From positions 2,974-22,679 of the forward strand of contig DCKE01000018.1 of the NCBI GenBank assembly GCA_002320285.1: a DNA stretch of 19,706 nucleotides, in the 5' to 3' direction. The stretch comes from Flavobacteriaceae bacterium UBA1682. GTDB taxonomy: Bacteria > Bacteroidota > Bacteroidia > Flavobacteriales > Flavobacteriaceae. The notes under the pieces were generated by a model that was not told the DNA's origin, ran no database searches, and saw nothing but the letters and a program-made list of their open reading frames with translations. Below are positions 15,115 through 19,706 of the stretch, in pieces; position 1 is the stretch's first letter; every line of letters begins with the position of its first letter. A program made the translations under genes and the position numbers.

Positions 15115-15762
15115 ATGAGAGCATTGGTCATTGCGGACAAACAGGATATTACTCGATGGGGAATCACCCAGTTGGTTCGTGATATGAATGGTTTTCAGTC
15201 TGTTGAGGAGGTGCTTACTAAAAGCAAACTTAGAGAATATATTTCCAAGTATCCTACGGCTGTAGTGTTGATGGACAATAATCTTTTTGATTTGGAGGCT
15301 TTTGATGAAATCTCCGATTTGGCCACAGAATTTGTCGAGGTGGATTGGATTTTGTTTTCGGATGACTTTAGTGATCTCTTTTTAAAGCGTTGGTTGTTGA
15401 ACAAGGAGGGTTTTAGTTTAATATTAAAAACGGATTCCTTATATCAGATTCGCACAGCATTAACGGCTGCATTGAAGGGGGAGACTTACATCTGCGAACG
15501 CATTGCCGAAAAAATACAGAATTACAACCGTTTTTCGGGACATGTAGATCAGGTTTTAACCCATTCTGAGCGCGAGATCTTAAAGGAAATCGCTTCGGGT
15601 AAAATGACTAAGGTCATTGCATTAGAGCGGAATCTGAGTATACATACCATCACTACCCACCGCAAGAATATCTTTAAAAAGCTGGAGATCAACAACGTAC
15701 ACGACGCCATTCGTTATGCTATTCGCGCGGGGATTATTGAGAGAGACGACTATACCATTTAA
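15115..15762 (+). CDS. LuxR/NarL-family response regulator (orphan)
   Basis: A 215-aa transcription regulator. The receiver domain (1-125) has D8 in 'VIADK', the phospho-acceptor candidate D54 in 'VVLMDNN', S82 in the Ser/Thr switch position and K105 in 'LILK'. The usual second acidic residue next to D8 is replaced by lysine, so metal binding may be altered. The LuxR helix-turn-helix (147-210) reads LTHSEREILKEIASG, then IHTITTHRKNIFKKL. The start is set at the ATG 15115 because a perfect -7 box lies inside any longer frame. No histidine kinase is adjacent: the kinase at 18428-19501 already has its own LytTR partner. It is convergent with cysK across the hairpin array. A stress or envelope role is possible but not shown. 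Confidence 0.88.
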   Translation: MRALVIADKQDITRWGITQLVRDMNGFQSVEEVLTKSKLREYISKYPTAVVLMDNNLFDLEAFDEISDLATEFVEVDWILFSDDFSDLFLKRWLLNKEGFSLILKTDSLYQIRTALTAALKGETYICERIAEKIQNYNRFSGHVDQVLTHSEREILKEIASGKMTKVIALERNLSIHTITTHRKNIFKKLEINNVHDAIRYAIRAGIIERDDYTI

Positions 15763-15840
15763 ATGGCAATTTAGGTATAACTCCCAATTCCATTATAATG
15801 AAATTTTCCATTGCATATTGATTATTTTTATTACCTCTAA

Positions 15841-16618
15841 ACCCCGTAGGGGTGACATAATGTTAGCTTAATATGATTTCAGTATTCCCAACCCCGAAGG
15901 GGTGCAATTCTTATCAATTGTTGATCCATGAAACCCCAACCCCGTAGGGGGGAAATGATTATGGATGAAATGATTGTAGATGAAATGATCCCACAATTTA
16001 AAACCCCGTAGGGGTATAATTGTTATAGAATATCGACACCAAAAACCCCGTAGGGGTATAATTGTTATAGAATATCGACACCAGAAACCCCTTAGGGGTG
16101 AGATGATTGTAGATGAAATGATTGTAGATGAAATGTTTCCACAATTTAAAACCCCGTAGGGGTATAATTGTTATAGAATATCGACACCAGAAACCCCGTA
16201 GGGGTGAAATGATTATGGATGAAATGATTATGGATGAAATGATTGTAGATGAAATGATTCCACAATTTAAAACCCCGTAGGGGTATAATTGTTATAGAAT
16301 ATCGACACCAGAAACCCCGTAGGGGTGAAATGATTATGGATGAAATGATTGTAGATGAAATGATTCCACAATTTAAAAACCCCGTAGGGGTATAATTGTT
16401 ATAGAATATCGACAATAGAAACCCCGTAGGGGTGAAATTATTGTAGATGAAATGATTATGGATGAAATGATTGTAGATGAAATGTTCCCACAATTTAAAA
16501 CCCCGTAGGGGTATAATTGTTATAGAATATCGACACCAGAAACCCCGTAGGGGTGAAATGAATGTAGATGAAATGAATGTAGATGAAATGATTCCACAAT
16601 TTAAAACCCCGTAGGGGT
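15841..16618. repeat. Array of 15 ACCCC-GTA-GGGGT hairpins in composite tandem repeats
   Basis: Fifteen 13-bp palindromes start at 15841, 15891, 15939, 16003, 16045, 16087, 16151, 16193, 16272, 16314, 16379, 16421, 16500, 16542 and 16606. Two have altered loops (GAA at 15891, TTA at 16087) with intact stems; one (15939) ends in G instead of T. From 16003 they sit in composite units. A 29-30 nt spacer (TATAATTGTTATAGAATATC and CGACACCAGAA) alternates with a spacer of variable numbers of a 15-bp word (GATGAAATGATTGTA or TATG form) ending CCACAATTTAAA. Unit length is 106, 107 or 121 bp, differing by one 15-bp copy or one A. The array lies between convergent genes, so it may act as a bidirectional terminator or REP-like element. 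Confidence 0.9.
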
Positions 16619-16641
16619 GAAATTCTTATAACCGATTTTGA

Positions 16642-17550
16642 TTAAAAAAGATCTTCCACAGACAGATACCGTTCTCCGGTATCGTAGTTGATGGTTAGTA
16701 CCTTGGTGCCTTTGGGTTGTTGTTGTAAAACCTTTTCAACTGCGGCCAAAGAAGCTCCTGTAGAAATTCCGACAAACAAGCCTTCTTTTGTAGCTGCTTT
16801 TAAGGTAAAGGCATAAGCTTCTTCCTTGCTGATCTTTTCGATACCATCGAGTAGATTGACATTAAGATTTTTGGGAACAAATCCCGCTCCGATACCTTGT
16901 AGGGGGTGTGCACCGGCAGGGGCTCCACTGAGCACAGCGGACAAGCTCGGTTCTGCGGCGATAATTTTAATATTTGGGAAATGATTTTTCAGCACTTCAC
17001 CTATACCGGTCAAGTGGCCTCCGGTACCTACACCGCTGATAAAATAATCAAAGCCTTCGGGGAAATCTGCTAGGATTTCCAAGGCGGTAGTTTGGCGGTG
17101 GATCTCTGGATTTGCATTATTTTCAAACTGTTGAGGTATCCAGGCTCCTTCGAGTTCTTCGGCGAGTTCATATGCTTGTGCAATAGCGCCTTTCATGCCG
17201 AGATCTTTAGGTGTCAGAATCAGTTCGGCACCAAAGGCTTTCATTTGTTTCTGACGTTCTATCGACATGGATTCGGGCATGACGATGATCACTTTGTAGC
17301 CTTTAATAGCGGCTACCAGTGCCAATCCTATACCTGTATTACCAGAAGTTGGTTCAATAATCGTACCTCCGGCTTGTAGTTCTCCTGATTTCTCGGCAGC
17401 TTCGATCATACCTAATGCGATGCGATCTTTCAAGCTGCCTCCGGGGTTCATTTTCTCCAACTTGATCCAAACTTCGTGGTTGGGAAAAAGATTACTCAGT
17501 CGAATATGCGGAGTATTGCCGATGGTTTCTAAAACATTATTATACTTCAT
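16642..17550 (-). CDS. cysK: Cysteine synthase (O-acetylserine sulfhydrylase)
   Basis: A cytoplasmic PLP enzyme that makes L-cysteine from O-acetyl-L-serine and sulfide, the last step of sulfate assimilation. The 302-aa protein has normal family length. The PLP lysine is K41 in NPGGSLKDR (35-43), the substrate loop is EPTSGNTG (66-73), the glycine-rich phosphate-binding loop is GVGTGGHLTG, and the C-terminus has TGERYLS, which favours CysK over CysM. The start is set at 17550 (MKYNNVLETIGNTP) because a longer frame back to 17607 would include the -7 promoter box and add a non-homologous 19-residue leader. It faces the hairpin array at its 3' end. No cysE or sulfate-reduction gene is in the window. 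Confidence 0.93.
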   Translation of the reverse strand: MKYNNVLETIGNTPHIRLSNLFPNHEVWIKLEKMNPGGSLKDRIALGMIEAAEKSGELQAGGTIIEPTSGNTGIGLALVAAIKGYKVIIVMPESMSIERQKQMKAFGAELILTPKDLGMKGAIAQAYELAEELEGAWIPQQFENNANPEIHRQTTALEILADFPEGFDYFISGVGTGGHLTGIGEVLKNHFPNIKIIAAEPSLSAVLSGAPAGAHPLQGIGAGFVPKNLNVNLLDGIEKISKEEAYAFTLKAATKEGLFVGISTGASLAAVEKVLQQQPKGTKVLTINYDTGERYLSVEDLF

Positions 17551-17580
17551 GATACGGACGTATTGGTTAGACACTATCGA

Positions 17581-17588
17581 CAAAGATA
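17581..17588 (-). promoter_or_regulatory. Bacteroidota -7 box (TATCTTTG) of cysK
   Basis: Read leftward, TATCTTTG is a perfect TAnnTTTG match 30 nt before the cysK ATG at 17550. A TTTTG lies 11 nt further upstream, closer than the usual -33 distance. Its identity with the box before the LuxR-type regulator supports it. Confidence 0.55.
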
Positions 17589-17711
17589 ACGTATTACGAC
17601 AAAACATAAAAGGGCATAAAGAGCGGAACTATTTGTTTTAGTGCGTTAAACTATGGGACTCTATTTTCTACAGTCGGATGATGATGTTGTGTGGGTAAAA
17701 TTGATATTAGT

Positions 17712-18431
17712 TTAAAAGCCCTCGTTTGAAGTCGAGCCGGTATATTGTTGTAAAAACGATTTCTTATATATTTCCCCTATTGGAATCTCGATTGCTTGGA
17801 TATAAACGCTGTGTTTATCAAACGAATTGATGTACTGCATATTGACTACATAGGACTTGCTAACGCGAATAAAATCTGGCGACTGTATTTTTTGCGAAAT
17901 CGACTTCAAATTCATGGCGGTTACTAACTTCTGTTGATCGGCTGTGTGAACGATGCAATAATCTTTCAAACCTTCGATATAAACAATATCGCGGTGTAAT
18001 ACCTTATAAAACTTGCGTTCGGATTTGATAAATGTAAAGAGATCTTTATCCGACGGTTCTTCGGTCGATTTATGAACGAGTTCGTGATGGGTTTGTGCTT
18101 TGGTAATCGCTTGGGAGAGGCGTTCTTTGTGGATGGGTTTCAGCAAATAATCCAATGCTTGTAAATCATAACTCTTTAAGGCGTATTGTGAATAGGCTGT
18201 AGTGAAGATCGTTAAGGTGTTTTTATCGATCTTTTCGGCAAACTCCAAACCGGAGATCCCGGGCATTTCAATATCGAGGAAAATCAAATCCACCTTATTA
18301 TTGATCAGGAAATCGATGGCTGACAAGGCGTTGGAAAACTTGGCTACCACGGTTAAATCAGAAATCTCTTCGATCAATAACTTGAGTCCTTCGCGGGCAA
18401 TGGGTTCGTCGTCTATAATAATACAGGTCAT
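17712..18431 (-). CDS. LytTR-family response regulator
   Basis: A 239-aa DNA-binding regulator of the AlgR/LytR type. The receiver domain (1-120) has the acidic pair D7-D8, phospho-acceptor D53 in FLDIEMPG, T77/T78 and K98 in LLKP. The LytTR domain (about 132-235) includes FTFIKSERKF, DIVYIEGLKDYC and FIRVSKSYVVN, the last being the conserved SYxVN block. Its ATG overlaps the TGA of the kinase gene (ATGA), so the two are made together and form a two-component pair. Such pairs in Bacteroidota act on envelope or surface genes, but the target here is not visible. Confidence 0.94.
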   Translation of the reverse strand: MTCIIIDDEPIAREGLKLLIEEISDLTVVAKFSNALSAIDFLINNKVDLIFLDIEMPGISGLEFAEKIDKNTLTIFTTAYSQYALKSYDLQALDYLLKPIHKERLSQAITKAQTHHELVHKSTEEPSDKDLFTFIKSERKFYKVLHRDIVYIEGLKDYCIVHTADQQKLVTAMNLKSISQKIQSPDFIRVSKSYVVNMQYINSFDKHSVYIQAIEIPIGEIYKKSFLQQYTGSTSNEGF

Positions 18432-19501
18432 AGTGGTAAAATTAATTGTACCATAAAGGTATCTTTTTGATTGTCAAACACCAATTCAAAATCGTTCTCG
18501 TATAGTAATTCCAAGCGTCTTTGGATATTGACTAAACCCAAACCATTGCTTTTGTTGGCAGCATGAATCCGTTGATCGTTGTTTTTGGAATTGCGGCATT
18601 TAAAAATCAATCGTTCTTCGTGAACATAAAAATGGATATCGACGGTGGTCGGAGTTTCATCGAGGTTGACGCTGTGTTTGATGGCATTTTCGACAAAAGT
18701 TGTAAACAGATTGGGTGGAATCAGTATGTTTTTGGTCTGGTCTGGCGGAATAGCTGTTTGTATCTGAAAACTAAAATGATCGCGTCGAATTTTCTCGAGA
18801 TTTAAAAAATTCGAAAGGAACTCGAGTTCTGCTTCTAGGGAAACTTGATTTTGATTGTTTTCATACAATTGATAACGCAGAAACTCCGACAACTTATGAA
18901 TGGTAAATGATGCTTTTTCGGGGTTTTGTTTCACTAAAAACGAAACATTATTCAGCATATTAAACAAAAAATGGGGGTTGATTTGATTTTTCAGCTCATT
19001 GAGTTCCATTTTTAAAGTAAGACTCTTGAGGTCGTTGATGCGGTCGCTATCTTTGATCCAGCGTTGAAATAATTTTAAAGTGGTGGAAGCCATGATAAAG
19101 GGGGAGAAAAACACGGTTGCTGAAAAAATCTCGCGCATGGGTTTGTTCCAATGTATGCGATCAACGATTCTATAGGGTTCAAAATAAATTTCAGAAATGT
19201 ATTTTAGGGTCATAATACCTAGGGCGACCATGATAAAGACCAGACTGAGATAACAGATGTAGTAAGCTTTAAAAAAGAAATTGGGAACCAAGACATACAT
19301 ATTGATATAAAACATGCTGACAAACACCACATAGGCGATCACCAAGCTGTAGTACTCGTAATTACCGGAATACTCTTGCCAGTCTCTTGCATTTAAGATA
19401 AAGACGATCAATATTAATAAAATGGTGATATGTCGAAAAAAGCGAAACCGATTTTCGGTCAATAAACTGATGAATTGTTTGCTTTGAATATTGTGATCCA
19501 T
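18428..19501 (-). CDS. LytS/YehU-type sensor histidine kinase, four TM segments
   Basis: A 357-aa inner-membrane kinase. Four hydrophobic segments lie at about 24-38, 51-71, 76-97 and 126-143 with very short loops, so there is no large outside sensor domain. A coiled linker (150-170) leads to the His_kinase domain with H177 in NQINPHFLFNMLNNV. The ATPase domain shows ENAIKHS (261-267) and the G-box NGLGLVNIQRRL (329-340). It should autophosphorylate at H177 and pass the phosphate to D53 of the LytTR regulator encoded just downstream. The signal may be membrane-linked or come from a partner protein. It is the first gene of the two-gene operon, with its own promoter. Confidence 0.93.
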   Translation of the reverse strand: MDHNIQSKQFISLLTENRFRFFRHITILLILIVFILNARDWQEYSGNYEYYSLVIAYVVFVSMFYINMYVLVPNFFFKAYYICYLSLVFIMVALGIMTLKYISEIYFEPYRIVDRIHWNKPMREIFSATVFFSPFIMASTTLKLFQRWIKDSDRINDLKSLTLKMELNELKNQINPHFLFNMLNNVSFLVKQNPEKASFTIHKLSEFLRYQLYENNQNQVSLEAELEFLSNFLNLEKIRRDHFSFQIQTAIPPDQTKNILIPPNLFTTFVENAIKHSVNLDETPTTVDIHFYVHEERLIFKCRNSKNNDQRIHAANKSNGLGLVNIQRRLELLYENDFELVFDNQKDTFMVQLILPL

Positions 19502-19533
19502 AAATACGAGACTTGTTTTAATCGACTGTAGGG

Positions 19534-19541
19534 CAAAATTA
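19534..19541 (-). promoter_or_regulatory. Bacteroidota -7 box (TAATTTTG) of the kinase-regulator operon
   Basis: Read leftward, TAATTTTG fits TAnnTTTG exactly and lies 32 nt before the kinase ATG at 19501. No clear -33 TTG is seen. It is the only such box on this strand close to the gene. Confidence 0.5.
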
Positions 19542-19648
19542 CATTATTATAAATTGGCAGTACTTGATTTTATGCTTGTTTTAAGCTTCGAATCTATTAT
19601 TACGAGGGCAACTTTACTGCTTTGGTATAATAAATAGCGGGTTTAGTA

Positions 19649-19656
19649 TAATTTTG
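19649..19656 (+). promoter_or_regulatory. Possible rightward -7 box near the window end
   Basis: TAATTTTG on the plus strand, 41 nt before an ATG at 19698, could serve a gene that continues past the window. TTTG at 19621-19624 is 24 nt upstream, slightly beyond the usual spacing. The rest of 19502-19706 shows nothing else. Confidence 0.25.
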
Positions 19657-19706
19657 AAAAACAAACCTTTGCTCGCCAATCAGCATCTAAAGCCTATATG
19701 TCCATT

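Noticed and set aside
16146..16493. 115-aa leftward ORF with NHFIYNHFIHN and TPTGF repeats
   Set aside because: It is wholly inside the hairpin array and simply translates the 15-bp and hairpin repeats. It has no start context and no protein-like composition.
15841..16618. CRISPR array
   Set aside because: Repeats are 13-bp hairpins, spacing is irregular (29-67 nt), spacers are themselves repeated copies, and there are no cas genes.
18202..18805. Rightward ORFs of 80-84 aa across the two-component genes
   Set aside because: They are antisense shadows of well-supported LytTR and kinase genes and have no domain features.

Overview
The window looks like a chromosomal segment from a low-GC member of the Bacteroidota, most likely a flavobacterium-like organism. 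The evidence is the Bacteroidetes-type -7 boxes (TAnnTTTG) at three promoters, the lack of Shine-Dalgarno sequences before the starts, a LytTR regulator paired with a short LytS-type kinase, an OmpA-like lipoprotein, and intergenic DNA filled with degenerate 'ACTGATTACTGATCAC' words and ACCCC-GTA-GGGGT hairpins. Species cannot be named from the sequence alone.

Layout. (1) Positions 1-1688 are a gene-poor flank. It holds a leftward pair of unknown genes (49 aa and 168 aa, sharing an ATGA overlap). Behind them is a strongly folded region (742-902) that, read leftward, ends in a GC stem plus six Ts. The rest is dispersed repeats. (2) Positions 1689-13443 are one rightward defence operon: hsdM, hsdS, a DUF262-DUF1524 protein, a second large DUF262 protein, hsdR, a 16-codon bridging ORF and a GIY-YIG/DUF4357 protein. 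Junctions are very tight (3 nt, 28 nt, 1-nt overlap, 0 nt, TAATG and ATGA overlaps), followed by a plausible intrinsic terminator at 13469-13504. (3) Positions 13824-15762 hold housekeeping-type genes: an OmpA-family lipoprotein and an orphan LuxR-type response regulator. (4) Positions 15841-16618 are an array of 15 short hairpins in composite 106-121 bp repeats, between the convergent ends of the response regulator and cysK. (5) Positions 16642-19501 are leftward: cysteine synthase, then a coupled LytTR response regulator and four-TM histidine kinase.

Working together: HsdM, HsdS and HsdR make a complete Type I restriction-modification system. Two DUF262 proteins, one carrying an HNH-type DUF1524 nuclease domain as in GmrSD/SspE/BrxU-like systems and the other without a visible HNH motif, are wedged between specificity and restriction subunits. 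A GIY-YIG protein ends the operon. The simplest reading is a composite defence operon that could combine Type I restriction with a DUF262-based activity that senses modified DNA or restrains the Type I enzyme. This composite architecture, and the structured leader upstream of the 49/168 aa pair, are the most interesting things here. Both are inferences from sequence.
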